From Paenibacillus camerounensis (lineage in GTDB: Bacteria; Bacillota; Bacilli; Paenibacillales; Paenibacillaceae), in NCBI RefSeq assembly GCF_000723885.1, contig NZ_CCDG010000084.1:1-63496 (forward strand): a stretch of DNA of 63,496 bases, given 5' to 3'. Both the position numbers and the translations under genes were made by a program. Positions 44,735 to 52,677 of the stretch are shown piece after piece (position 1 is the stretch's first letter; every line of letters begins with the position of its first letter). The notes beneath the pieces were generated by a model that made no database searches, was not told the origin of the DNA, and saw only the letters and a program-made list of their open reading frames with translations.

Positions 44735-45183
44735 AGCCCGGTATGCAGCAATTGCGGACCGTCAGCCCCGGATTCACGACTGATTATAAAACCGTTGAGA
44801 GCGGGAGGTTGGAGGCCGCCTTGTCCGGGAGAACCGATTAGATATACGCGGAATTCCGGCCCCAGAGCAATCAGCCCTTGTATATCTGCAGGAGAAGGCC
44901 AAGGCGGCGATGTTGGATGGGAATGAAATAAGCCTATGGGCGCAGGGCTGCTAAACATCGCTCTGACCCATTCAGAGGGATCGGGCACGAAGGCATGCAG
45001 CGGGTCAGGCGCAACGTTGCTCAACGGCACATAGCTGCTGATGAGTATGCCTCCCGCTGCGGCAGTACCCAGCAGTAATCCGCATGCTTCATGCGGAAGA
45101 CAGGTCAGCAAGTGCTTCCCCAGCATGAGCTGTACGGAAGAATCCAGCCTGATCGGCGGAGGTGTTCCCTGGTGTGTTGTCAT
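44716..45183 (-). CDS. JAMM/MPN+ metalloprotease
   Basis: 155 residues. Complete JAMM zinc site: E32 (PHEACGLLLG), then H87-S-H89-x7-S97-x2-D100 in GLFHSHPTSPPWPSPAD. Bacterial relatives cleave ubiquitin-like or sulfur-carrier proteins, or Cys-thiocarboxylates in cysteine and siderophore pathways (Mec+). No ThiS, MoeB or cysteine synthase partner is adjacent, so the substrate is open. The gene converges on the exonuclease gene with a 19-nt overlap and no terminator between. Confidence 0.88.
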   Translation of the reverse strand: MTTHQGTPPPIRLDSSVQLMLGKHLLTCLPHEACGLLLGTAAAGGILISSYVPLSNVAPDPLHAFVPDPSEWVRAMFSSPAPIGLFHSHPTSPPWPSPADIQGLIALGPEFRVYLIGSPGQGGLQPPALNGFIISRESGADGPQLLHTGLQALLK

Positions 45184-45318
45184 GTATTGACCCCTCTCTC
45201 TTCATAGGATTCTGTCTTCGGACGGAGTCCTCTTTTTTATGTTAGAGTGGTTTGAATATCGTTATGTTAGGGGTACAATAGGAGCAAACCATCCTATTAG
45301 TAAAGGAACAGACATCTG

Positions 45319-45870
45319 ATGAGAGCTGTTAAAAGACTGAATGTTGCGGTTCTGGCTTTGGTAGTTCTATTTGTGGCAGCAGTCTTGGGGAGCCGGCTTG
45401 ATGATGAACAGAAGGCTGTTCCGGCAGCCGGACAGACCTCTTCGGTTGGCCCAGGCCGGGCAGCACCAGCCTTTTCGCTGGAGGGTAAAGACGGCCATGT
45501 CTATTCGGTAGGCGGCCCCAGAGAGAAGGCGCTGATTGTAAACTTCTGGGCTTCCTGGTGCGGACCCTGCCAGGAGGAGGCGCCGGACCTGAATGCAATG
45601 GCGCTGAAATACAAAAATGTGCTGGATATATACGGTGTGAATGTAACCAGCCAGGATTATAAACCTAACGCAGAACGGTTTGTCAGGAAACATATGCTTG
45701 CTTTTCCCGTTATGTATGATCTAAAAGGGGATGTATTCGATCAGTATCAAGGCCAGGTCTTTCCGACTAATGTGCTGATTGACAAGAACGGTGTAATCAC
45801 AGAGGTTGTACTCGGCACGCTGACTGCTGAGGAGCTGGAGAATAAGATTATAGCCTTGACCGGATCCTGA
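45319..45870 (+). CDS. ResA/TlpA-like thiol-disulfide oxidoreductase
   Basis: 183 residues. N-terminal membrane anchor (VAVLALVVLFVAAVLGS, about 9-25) and an extracellular thioredoxin domain with C81-G-P-C84 in NFWASWCGPCQEEAP. VFPTNVLIDKNG is the cis-Pro segment, with Thr after Pro as in ResA. These proteins reduce apo-cytochrome c or other exported thiols. No cytochrome maturation genes are adjacent, so the partner is unknown. AAAGGAA lies about 10 nt before the ATG. Confidence 0.92.
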   Translation: MRAVKRLNVAVLALVVLFVAAVLGSRLDDEQKAVPAAGQTSSVGPGRAAPAFSLEGKDGHVYSVGGPREKALIVNFWASWCGPCQEEAPDLNAMALKYKNVLDIYGVNVTSQDYKPNAERFVRKHMLAFPVMYDLKGDVFDQYQGQVFPTNVLIDKNGVITEVVLGTLTAEELENKIIALTGS

Positions 45871-45887
45871 GCCTTCAGAAGCCGGAA

Positions 45888-45933
45888 TGAAGCCCCTCTG
45901 TTAACCGGGAATTCCCGCTGCGGAGGGGCTTCA
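45888..45933. terminator. Hairpin between ResA-like gene and cimA
   Basis: TGAAGCCCCTC / GAGGGGCTTCA (45888-45898/45923-45933) with inner CGGG-AATT-CCCG. Convergent genes share it; no clear T tract. Confidence 0.6.
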
Positions 45934-45963
45934 TATGCGGTGGTATTCCATTCAAGCCTGTCA

Positions 45964-47583
45964 TTAATGATTGACGAGACCTTTTGGTTCACTGCTGTTT
46001 CTGGTTTCGTTCTCCAGTGAAATCTGCCCGAGGAGGGCATAGCGCATACTGTCAACCAGCGCTTCCCAGCTGGCTTCAATCACATTACTGGATACGCCGA
46101 CGGTACTCCAGGTATTATGGTAGTCCTTCGATTCAATCAATACCCGTACCTTCGCGGCAGTCTGATCCTGCTCATCAAGCACACGTACCTTATAGTCAGA
46201 AAGATGCATCTCATCAAGCCGCGGAAAATAAGTCTTCAGCGCTTTGCGCAGGGCGTTGTCCAGCGCGTTAACAGGCCCGTTGCCCTCAGCAGCGGTGTAC
46301 AGGCTTTCTCCGCCTACACGAAGCTTGACGAAGGCCTCGGAGACTACAGGCTGGCCGGCGTTCTTTTCGACAAGCATTTTGAATGATTCAAATTTAAACA
46401 GCTCATTAAGCTCTCCGGTTGCCTCACGCAACAGCAGCTCAAGGGAAGCATCAGCGCCTTCGAACTGGTAACCCTGATGTTCGAGATTCTTGATCTTGTC
46501 GATCACCTTGCGAGCCTGCTCGCTGGTCGGATCAAGACTAAGCCCCATATCCTGGGCCTTGGACAGCACATTGCTCTGACCGGCTAGCTCTGAGACGAGT
46601 ACACGCTGCTTGTTGCCGACCAGCTCCGGTGCAATATGCTCATAGGTACGGGAATCACGCAGGATGGCCGAGACATGGATGCCGCCTTTGTGGGCAAATG
46701 CGGCAGTTCCGACATAAGGCTGATTTACCGGCATATTCACATTGGCCACTTCACTGACATAACGGGCAGTGTTGGTCAGCTGCGGCAGGGAATCACCGGG
46801 AATACAGTGATAGCCCATCTTAAGCTGGAGAGTAGGGATGATTGAGCACAGGTTAGCGTTACCGCACCGTTCACCGTACCCGTTAATGGTGCCCTGTACC
46901 TGCCGGACTCCCGCATTAATTGCGCTTAGTGCATTCGCAACAGCGAGCTCACAGTCATTATGGGTGTGAATACCCAGAGCAGCGCCGGGTAGATGTCCGG
47001 AGACCGCAGTAACGATATCATACACTTCATTCGGCAGCGTTCCGCCGTTCGTATCACACATAACAAGCCAATCTGCCCCGGCTTCACGGGCCTTAGCCAG
47101 CACGGCTGCGGCATATTCCGGATTGTTTTTGTAGCCGTCAAAGAAATGCTCGGCATCAAAGATAACCTCAAGACCCTTGTGCTTGAGATAGGAGATGGAG
47201 TCGCCGATCATGGCCAGGTTCTCTTCCAGCGTAGTCTGGAGTGCGGTATGCACATGAAAGTCCCAGGACTTGCCGACCAGAGTTGCTGCAGGCACACCGG
47301 CATCGACCATTCTCTGCAGGTTATCATCATGCTCTGCGATGGAATTTTTGCGGCGGGTGCTGCCAAAAGCAGTGATTTTGGCGTTCAGATACAAATCCTT
47401 GACTCTTTTGAAAAACTCAATGTCTTTATTGTTGCTCCCCGGGATGCCACCTTCAATGTAATGTACACCGAGATCATCGAGCTTCTTGGCAATCTTCAGC
47501 TTGTCATCCGCCGACAGGCTGATGCCCTCGCCCTGGGTGCCGTCGCGAAGTGTCGTATCGAAGATGGAAATGGATCTAGACAT
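45964..47583 (-). CDS. cimA: (R)-citramalate synthase
   Basis: 539 residues, DRE-TIM enzyme condensing pyruvate and acetyl-CoA to citramalate, a threonine-independent route to 2-oxobutyrate and isoleucine. FDTTLRDGTQGEGISLS is the N-terminal DTTLRDG motif; IHTHNDCELAVANAL carries the metal-binding HxH; NGYGERCGNANL follows. The C-terminal LeuA regulatory domain (about 400-530) is present. The motif set matches TIGR00977. ATG at 47583 follows AGGAGGAGACTTA. The frame is open 47 codons upstream, but that part runs through a tandem repeat and has no ribosome site. Confidence 0.92.
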   Translation of the reverse strand: MSRSISIFDTTLRDGTQGEGISLSADDKLKIAKKLDDLGVHYIEGGIPGSNNKDIEFFKRVKDLYLNAKITAFGSTRRKNSIAEHDDNLQRMVDAGVPAATLVGKSWDFHVHTALQTTLEENLAMIGDSISYLKHKGLEVIFDAEHFFDGYKNNPEYAAAVLAKAREAGADWLVMCDTNGGTLPNEVYDIVTAVSGHLPGAALGIHTHNDCELAVANALSAINAGVRQVQGTINGYGERCGNANLCSIIPTLQLKMGYHCIPGDSLPQLTNTARYVSEVANVNMPVNQPYVGTAAFAHKGGIHVSAILRDSRTYEHIAPELVGNKQRVLVSELAGQSNVLSKAQDMGLSLDPTSEQARKVIDKIKNLEHQGYQFEGADASLELLLREATGELNELFKFESFKMLVEKNAGQPVVSEAFVKLRVGGESLYTAAEGNGPVNALDNALRKALKTYFPRLDEMHLSDYKVRVLDEQDQTAAKVRVLIESKDYHNTWSTVGVSSNVIEASWEALVDSMRYALLGQISLENETRNSSEPKGLVNH

Positions 47584-47600
47584 TAAGTCTCCTCCTAAAA

Positions 47601-47706
47601 GTTTTGTGAGCATCAGCTCCGTTGATTTGGCTTCGAGCAAAACTGGCTTCGGAAGCATATGCTTAGTTTTGTGAGCGTGGTCTCCACGAACTGCTTCGAG
47701 CAAAAC
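47601..47706 (-). repeat. Tandem structured repeat in the cimA leader
   Basis: Two copies with a 65-nt period. Copy A 47601-47643, copy B 47666-47706. On the plus strand each begins GTTTTGTGAGC and ends TTCGAGCAAAAC, so GTTTTG and CAAAAC can close a stem. The inside differs yet stays paired: ATCA / TGAT (47612-47615/47623-47626) in copy A and CGTGG / CCACG (47676-47680/47684-47688) in copy B. The flanks (GGCTTCGGAAGCAT and GGCTCCGCAAGCAT) repeat too. It sits 18 nt before the cimA start in the transcribed leader. Confidence 0.75.
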
Positions 47707-47839
47707 CGGCTCCGCAAGCATCAACTGTGTTTAGAAATAATTTTTATATTATAGCATTTTTACGCGGGAATGTAACAAAGAACTTTACAGGAGAGCAGTG
47801 ACATTTATTGACCTCCTGAGGGCGTAGCGTTATGCTGAA

Positions 47840-48856
47840 ATGAACAATGGAAACCATGTAGATAAGAAGGTAGATATTGTGCAGAATGTGGACCGTTATT
47901 ATCCGGCAAGCGGCAGGGTGATCCTGCATGTGGATATGAATGCTTTTTATTGTTCAGTACATGAAGCGGAGGACCCGGATCAGTATAAAGGAAAAGCCAC
48001 CGCGGTTGCCGGCAGTGTGGAGCAGCGCAGGGGGATTATCGTTACCTGTTCCTATGCTGCCCGCAGATTAGGAATATCCACCGGGATGCAGGTGCAGAAG
48101 GCGCTGCGCATATGCCCGTCCTTAACCCTTATTCAGCCGAATTTTCATTTATACCGCAAATATTCGAATGCTTTTATGCAGATTGCCTATAGCTATACCC
48201 CGCTGCTTGAAGCGGTCTCCATTGATGAATGCTACCTCGATATTACCGGTTCCAAGCAGTTTGGCACTCCGCTTGAAATTGCCGGGGAGATTCAGCGGCG
48301 GATTATGGATGAGCTGGGGCTGCCATGCTCCATCGGGGTTGCACCCAATAAGCTTCTGGCCAAAATGGCCTCTGATCTGAAAAAGCCAAACGGCATTTCT
48401 GTGCTTCGTCTGCGTGATGTGCCGGAGGTGCTGTGGGACAAGCCGTGCGGTGAAATGTTCGGTATCGGCGGCAAAACAGCGGAAAAGCTGCGTAAGCTGG
48501 GCATCTATAATATAGGACAGCTTGCGGCTGCCGACGAGGGGATGCTTACAGATCATTTCGGGGTGATGGGCTCCTGGCTGAAGCGGGCCGGAAACGGTGT
48601 TGATTACGGAGTCGTCAATCCGGAGCGCGAACAGAGCAAGTCCATCGGGCACACAACGACGCTGCCCAAAGATGTGGTGGGCCTGGCTGATGCCAGACCG
48701 ATCCTGCTGAATCTGAGCGATCAGGTAGCGCGGCGGCTCCGGAAGCAGGGCCTGGTTGCTGCCGGGGTGCAGCTTACGATCCGGACTCCTGATATGAAGA
48801 CGATCACGCGTTCACGCCAGCTGGAGGCCCCCACAGAAACCGCAGAGGACATCTAA
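47840..48856 (+). CDS. dinB: DNA polymerase IV, truncated by an in-frame stop
   Basis: Y-family translesion polymerase; 338 residues to a TAA at 48854-48856. Catalytic carboxylates are intact: LHVDMNAFYCSVH and VSIDECYLDITG. The thumb HhH region (MFGIGGKTAEKLRKLGIYNI) is present. The little-finger domain starts (LPKDVVGLADARPIL) but is cut off. The reading frame then continues after the TAA for another 105 codons with clear polymerase-tail sequence. The start is uncertain: ATG at 47840 has a weak site, while GTG at 47879 follows AAGAAGG by 8 nt. If real, the stop probably abolishes clamp binding. Confidence 0.85.
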   Translation: MNNGNHVDKKVDIVQNVDRYYPASGRVILHVDMNAFYCSVHEAEDPDQYKGKATAVAGSVEQRRGIIVTCSYAARRLGISTGMQVQKALRICPSLTLIQPNFHLYRKYSNAFMQIAYSYTPLLEAVSIDECYLDITGSKQFGTPLEIAGEIQRRIMDELGLPCSIGVAPNKLLAKMASDLKKPNGISVLRLRDVPEVLWDKPCGEMFGIGGKTAEKLRKLGIYNIGQLAAADEGMLTDHFGVMGSWLKRAGNGVDYGVVNPEREQSKSIGHTTTLPKDVVGLADARPILLNLSDQVARRLRKQGLVAAGVQLTIRTPDMKTITRSRQLEAPTETAEDI

Positions 48857-49171
48857 AAAGTAGTCTGCGAGCAGTTTGCCCGCCACTGGAAAGGCGATAA
48901 GCCGGTAAGGCTCCTTGGCGTAACGCTGCAGGGCCTCAGTCCGAAGGAGGAGTCTGCGATTCAGCTCGACCTGTTCGATTATGAGCGGCAGCCGAAGAAA
49001 GAATCCCTCAATAAGGCTATGGACATGCTGCGCAACAAATTCGGTGAAAATGCAGTGCTCACTGCCGGAATGCTAAGCGACAGCCATTCCGCCCGGCTGC
49101 GTAACCACAAGGACCGCGGAACCTCACTGCAGAAGGATAATCTGCAGCAGGTGGACCCTGATAATACCTGA
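48857..49171 (+). pseudogene. dinB: Detached C-terminal part of dinB
   Basis: In the same frame as the polymerase and directly after its TAA. It encodes KVVCEQFARHWKGDKPVRLL, then GVTLQGLSPKEESAIQLDLFDY and a charged tail ending DPDNT, closed by TGA at 49169-49171. The remainder of the little-finger domain and the clamp-binding-like QLDLFD motif lie here. A one-base change of TAC or TAT to TAA would explain the break; whole gene would be 443 residues. Confidence 0.8.
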
Positions 49172-49243
49172 ACGAACATTCCGGTTTCAAGGGCAAATAG
49201 TCGACAGATTATGCGGCAAAAATGTAAACGTGTTGAAATTTCA

Positions 49244-49272
49244 TTGAAATTGTATTCCATTTATATTAATAT
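49244..49272 (+). promoter_or_regulatory. Promoter of the ferredoxin gene
   Basis: TTGAAA (49244-49249), 17-nt spacer, TAATAT (49267-49272). Confidence 0.55.
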
Positions 49273-49330
49273 GAGTGAAATAACAGGCTGCTGCTGCAGG
49301 CTGTATTGTTCAACGGGAGGCAGAGATAAA

Positions 49331-49573
49331 ATGGCTAAGTACACTTGGGTCGAGAAAGACACTTGCATCGCTTGCGGTGCCTGTGGCGCAACGGCTCCTG
49401 ATATTTTTGATTACGATGATGAAGGTTTGGCAGAAGTGATTTTTGAGAGTGACGGAAACCGCGGATGCACAGTGATTCCTGATGATCTGTTCGACGATCT
49501 GCAGGATTCGGCTGACGGCTGCCCTACCGATTCCATCAAAATTGCGGACGCTCCTTTCAATAAGGAAGGCTAA
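49331..49573 (+). CDS. fer: [4Fe-4S] ferredoxin
   Basis: 80 residues, closely like B. subtilis Fer. Cluster ligands C12, C15 and C18 in TCIACGACGATAPDIFDYDD, and C64 in DGCPTDSIKIA; one extra Cys at 46. Single cluster because the second CxxCxxC is missing. Electron carrier for cytochrome P450 or fatty-acid desaturation partners. The ATG at 49331 follows GGGAGG; an upstream in-frame ATG at 49211 is unlikely. Own promoter and terminator. Confidence 0.96.
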   Translation: MAKYTWVEKDTCIACGACGATAPDIFDYDDEGLAEVIFESDGNRGCTVIPDDLFDDLQDSADGCPTDSIKIADAPFNKEG

Positions 49574-49656
49574 TCTTCCAGGCAGGCGGCTTCGCACCCG
49601 GATATAAGGGCCGGATATAAGATATAGGCTTATATTTGATTCTTGTAGACACATAA

Positions 49657-49700
49657 AGACATCTCTTTCCCGGTACTTGTCCGGAAGGGATGTCTTTTTT
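49657..49700 (+). terminator. Ferredoxin gene terminator
   Basis: AGACATC / GATGTCT (49657-49663/49689-49695) with inner TTTCCCGG / CCGGAA, then TTTTTT. Confidence 0.85.
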
Positions 49701-49755
49701 GCATGTACATGCCGATATAAAGATTAGAAAGAATTAAATACCCGCGGAGGCCCCG

Positions 49756-51210
49756 ATGAAAAATTCGCAGCATCTTAAGGCATATGTTCAAATGCATCCG
49801 GATAACAAAATGGCATGGTACTTGCTCGGAAAGGAATATTATAAGAACGGACAGCAGGGAAAAGCCAATTACTGCTTCAATATGGCCGGTGAGGTGTACG
49901 AGGCTTTTGAACGCAGTAAAGTACCGGCGGAAATGCTGCGTGAATATGAGGACGGCTTGCTTAAGGCTGCGCATGACCGTCATCAGGTGCAGCTCAAAAA
50001 AAAGCGTACACTGGTTGCGCTGATGCTTGCAATGCTAGTCTTTCTGCCGTCGGCCATTCCATCCGTTGCAGATATAGGGACGGGGGCGGAGCTGGCTTCT
50101 TTATTGAGCCAAACAGATGAAGCGGCTCCTGGCCCTGCAGAGGAAGAACCGCAGGGAGATCTGCAAATGGAGCTTGAGGAACCAAAGGAGCAGGAGGAAC
50201 CGGAGCTTGCATTCACGGCTGTTGCCGGTGATTCAGCCGGCTCAGGCGGAGCAATGGCGCAGCTGCTCCAGGGAGGAACTCCGTCCGTTACAGCTATTCT
50301 GGAGATGGAAAGGTCTGGACGTTGGCTGCTCTGGAAGGAACGGCTGCCGCTGGCTGCAACGATTGTTACAAATGGTAACGGACGCGTTGTCTACCAGTCC
50401 TATGACCAGGCTGCCTGTGATTGTGAGCCGCCTGAAGCTGCTGCGCTGCAGAAGCAGGCAGAACAATGGCAGGACCGGCAGGAGCAGCTTGCTGTTCTGT
50501 GGAGCGCAATGCGTGCCTATAAAAACAGCAAGGGGAGTCTTCCGCAGACCGCAGATGCTTTGACGGGGGCTTTTCCCGGCAACTGGCTTGGCGGAACTAC
50601 GCCGCTGATGCGGGAGGTTTTTGCTTCATTGCGCGGCACGGCAGCTGCAGTAATGTCGGGACAGCCTGCGGCAGACTCCGGCATTAAAGTCCCGGCAGAT
50701 TCGGGTCAAGCTGCCGGAGCGGAGACTAAGCCGGGCGGAAGCGGGCATCAGGAGATGCCTTATTTTACCGGACCGCTCACCATTATAGTAGACAAACAAA
50801 ATCACCGTCTGGCGGTAACCAGCGGCTCAGTTATTCTGCGGAATTATGCGGTTGGACTGGGAGGCGGCAGGACGCCAGAGGGAACTTTTACGATTACGGA
50901 TAAGGTTGTGAATCCGAACGGCCGTGACAACGGGGAATTCGGCAGCCGGGGCATGCAGCTCTCGGACAGCAATTATGCTATACATGGAACGGATGAGCCG
51001 GAGAGCATCGGTAAGGATGAGTCGCTGGGCTGTATCCGGATGAGCCGCAGGAATGTGGAGGAGCTGTTCGCCATGGTGCCGATGGGCACGAAGGTGCAGA
51101 TAAGTAAAGGGGGCCTGCCTGATGAGCTGCTGGTTCCGGGGGAGCGTTACCCTTCGGAAGCTCCTGCCAATCAGACCAACCCCGGTAAAGTCTATCATTG
51201 GCTGAATTAA
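49756..51210 (+). CDS. Membrane-anchored L,D-transpeptidase with cytosolic TPR-like head
   Basis: 484 residues. Residues 1-75 look like TPR helices (MAWYLLGKEYYKNGQQGKA), followed by KKKRT and one membrane helix (about 84-103). An acidic linker (about 110-160) and a Gln/Ala-rich middle region lead to a YkuD domain (about 337-455) with H410 (AIHGTDEPESIG) and catalytic C426 (SLGCIRMS). It probably makes or edits 3-3 peptidoglycan cross-links outside the membrane. An N-terminal TPR on an L,D-transpeptidase is uncommon and may link it to a cytosolic partner. GGAGG is 7 nt before the ATG. Confidence 0.9.
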   Translation: MKNSQHLKAYVQMHPDNKMAWYLLGKEYYKNGQQGKANYCFNMAGEVYEAFERSKVPAEMLREYEDGLLKAAHDRHQVQLKKKRTLVALMLAMLVFLPSAIPSVADIGTGAELASLLSQTDEAAPGPAEEEPQGDLQMELEEPKEQEEPELAFTAVAGDSAGSGGAMAQLLQGGTPSVTAILEMERSGRWLLWKERLPLAATIVTNGNGRVVYQSYDQAACDCEPPEAAALQKQAEQWQDRQEQLAVLWSAMRAYKNSKGSLPQTADALTGAFPGNWLGGTTPLMREVFASLRGTAAAVMSGQPAADSGIKVPADSGQAAGAETKPGGSGHQEMPYFTGPLTIIVDKQNHRLAVTSGSVILRNYAVGLGGGRTPEGTFTITDKVVNPNGRDNGEFGSRGMQLSDSNYAIHGTDEPESIGKDESLGCIRMSRRNVEELFAMVPMGTKVQISKGGLPDELLVPGERYPSEAPANQTNPGKVYHWLN

Positions 51211-51344
51211 TTGCCTGCTACCAGAAACAAAACGATAATAAGAAGAATCAGCAGGACCAGACTTGCACCAATCCACAGAATGGCTTTGCGGTTTACTTCT
51301 TCTTTTTTCTGCTGGAGTGTCGGAGGTTTGCGTTTAGTTGACAT
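51207..51344 (-). CDS. 45-residue single-helix membrane protein
   Basis: Small protein with a basic N-terminal tail (MSTKRKPPTLQQKKEEVNRK) and one membrane helix (about 21-42, AILWIGASLVLLILLIIVLF). Positive-inside topology with the tail in the cytosol. AAGGATGA lies about 6 nt before the ATG. It overlaps the end of the L,D-transpeptidase gene by 4 nt on the opposite strand. No family recognised; the ribosome site and clean topology support it. Confidence 0.65.
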   Translation of the reverse strand: MSTKRKPPTLQQKKEEVNRKAILWIGASLVLLILLIIVLFLVAGN

Positions 51345-51554
51345 GATCGTCATCCTTCTTTCTCTCTTTATCGGTGATTACCCTTACATTGTAATGGGTT
51401 TAGATGAAAATTACTATACTCCCCGGCTCTGTCAGGAATATCCGTACGGTAAAAAACTTTTCTTTTCGTCCGGAAACGGATAAAATTAAGAAGAAAACTA
51501 ACGAAACGGGGAGTCGGAGGACGATTCGGTTAATCCCTTGAAGGAGCGAGAACG

Positions 51555-52649
51555 GTGCTGTATCGGCATTTAGGCAAACCTATTTTCTTTAAAATGGATC
51601 CGGAAAAAGCGCATCATCTCGTAATCGGCGGATTAAACAAAGCGGCATTTGTTCCGGGCGGCAGCGCGGCTATGCGGCTCATGTACGGAGTCCCTGAAAC
51701 GGCAGATATGGCAGTGGATCTGTTCGGTGTACATTTCCCTACACCTGTGGGACTTGCGGCCGGTCTCGACAAAAATGCCGAGGCGGTCGGCGGCTTCTCT
51801 TCAATCGGCTTTGGCTTTATGGAGGTAGGCACAGTAACCCCTAAGGGTCAGCCGGGCAATGACAGCCCAAGACTGTTCCGCCTCATTTCAGATGAAGCGC
51901 TCATCAACCGGATGGGCTTCAATAATGAAGGCGCCGAAGCAATGGCAGAGCGGCTGAAGGAGCTTAAGCTGCGCAGAATACCGGTGGCGGTCAATATCGG
52001 ACGCAATAAAGCCACTCCGAATGAAACAGCGCATGAGGATTACCGCAAATGTATCCGTACGCTGTATCCGTACGGTGATTTTTTTGTGGTTAATATCAGT
52101 TCCCCGAATACGCCGGATCTCCGCAGTCTCCAGCATGGCAGTGAGCTGTCGAAGCTGCTGTCCGAAGTGAAGGAAGAGATGGAGATTCAGCGGGATAAAA
52201 GCGGCAGCGCCAAGAGCCTGCTGGTGAAAATTGCGCCGGATGTCAGTGACAGCGAGCTGGAATTTATGGTACATACGCTATCTGAAGCGGGTGTGGACGG
52301 TGTTATTGCCACTAACACCACGCTAAGCCGTGAGGGACTGACAAGCGACAAGGCCGGTGAAACGGGCGGGCTCAGCGGTAAGCCGCTGAGAGACCGGTCG
52401 ACTGAAATCATCCGCAGCATCTACCGACAGACTGGCGGAAAGCTGCCGATTATCGGCTCAGGCGGAATTTTCAGTGCGCAGGATGCATATGACAAGATTC
52501 GGGCAGGCGCGAGCCTGGTTGAAATTTATACGGCGCTCATCTATGAGGGGCCGGAGGTTAACCGCCGGCTGCACGCCGGCTTACGGCAGCTACTGCGGCG
52601 GGACGGCTTCTCTCATATCCTCGAAGCGGTGGGCGCCGATCATCACTGA
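51555..52649 (+). CDS. pyrD: Quinone-dependent dihydroorotate dehydrogenase (class 2)
   Basis: 364 residues. Oxidises dihydroorotate to orotate with FMN and passes electrons to quinone. The N-terminal amphipathic extension typical of class 2 is present (LYRHLGKPIFFKMDPEKAHH). FMN and catalytic segments: GLAAGLDKNAEAVGGF, VGTVTPKGQPGN, NISSPNTPDLR (catalytic Ser) and IIGSGGIFSAQDAYDKI. GTG start, AAGGAG 8 nt upstream. It is away from the pyr operon; Bacillus uses the class 1B enzyme there. Confidence 0.94.
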   Translation: MLYRHLGKPIFFKMDPEKAHHLVIGGLNKAAFVPGGSAAMRLMYGVPETADMAVDLFGVHFPTPVGLAAGLDKNAEAVGGFSSIGFGFMEVGTVTPKGQPGNDSPRLFRLISDEALINRMGFNNEGAEAMAERLKELKLRRIPVAVNIGRNKATPNETAHEDYRKCIRTLYPYGDFFVVNISSPNTPDLRSLQHGSELSKLLSEVKEEMEIQRDKSGSAKSLLVKIAPDVSDSELEFMVHTLSEAGVDGVIATNTTLSREGLTSDKAGETGGLSGKPLRDRSTEIIRSIYRQTGGKLPIIGSGGIFSAQDAYDKIRAGASLVEIYTALIYEGPEVNRRLHAGLRQLLRRDGFSHILEAVGADHH

Positions 52650-52677
52650 AGGTTGAATGGACAGGAGGACGAAGGGG

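Noticed and set aside
47601..47706. CRISPR-like array
   Set aside because: Only two units, with structured and non-unique spacers; no cas genes anywhere in the window.
47584..47724. N-terminal extension of citramalate synthase
   Set aside because: Open frame only because the tandem repeat lacks stops; it has no ribosome site, and AGGAGG sits just before the ATG at 47583.
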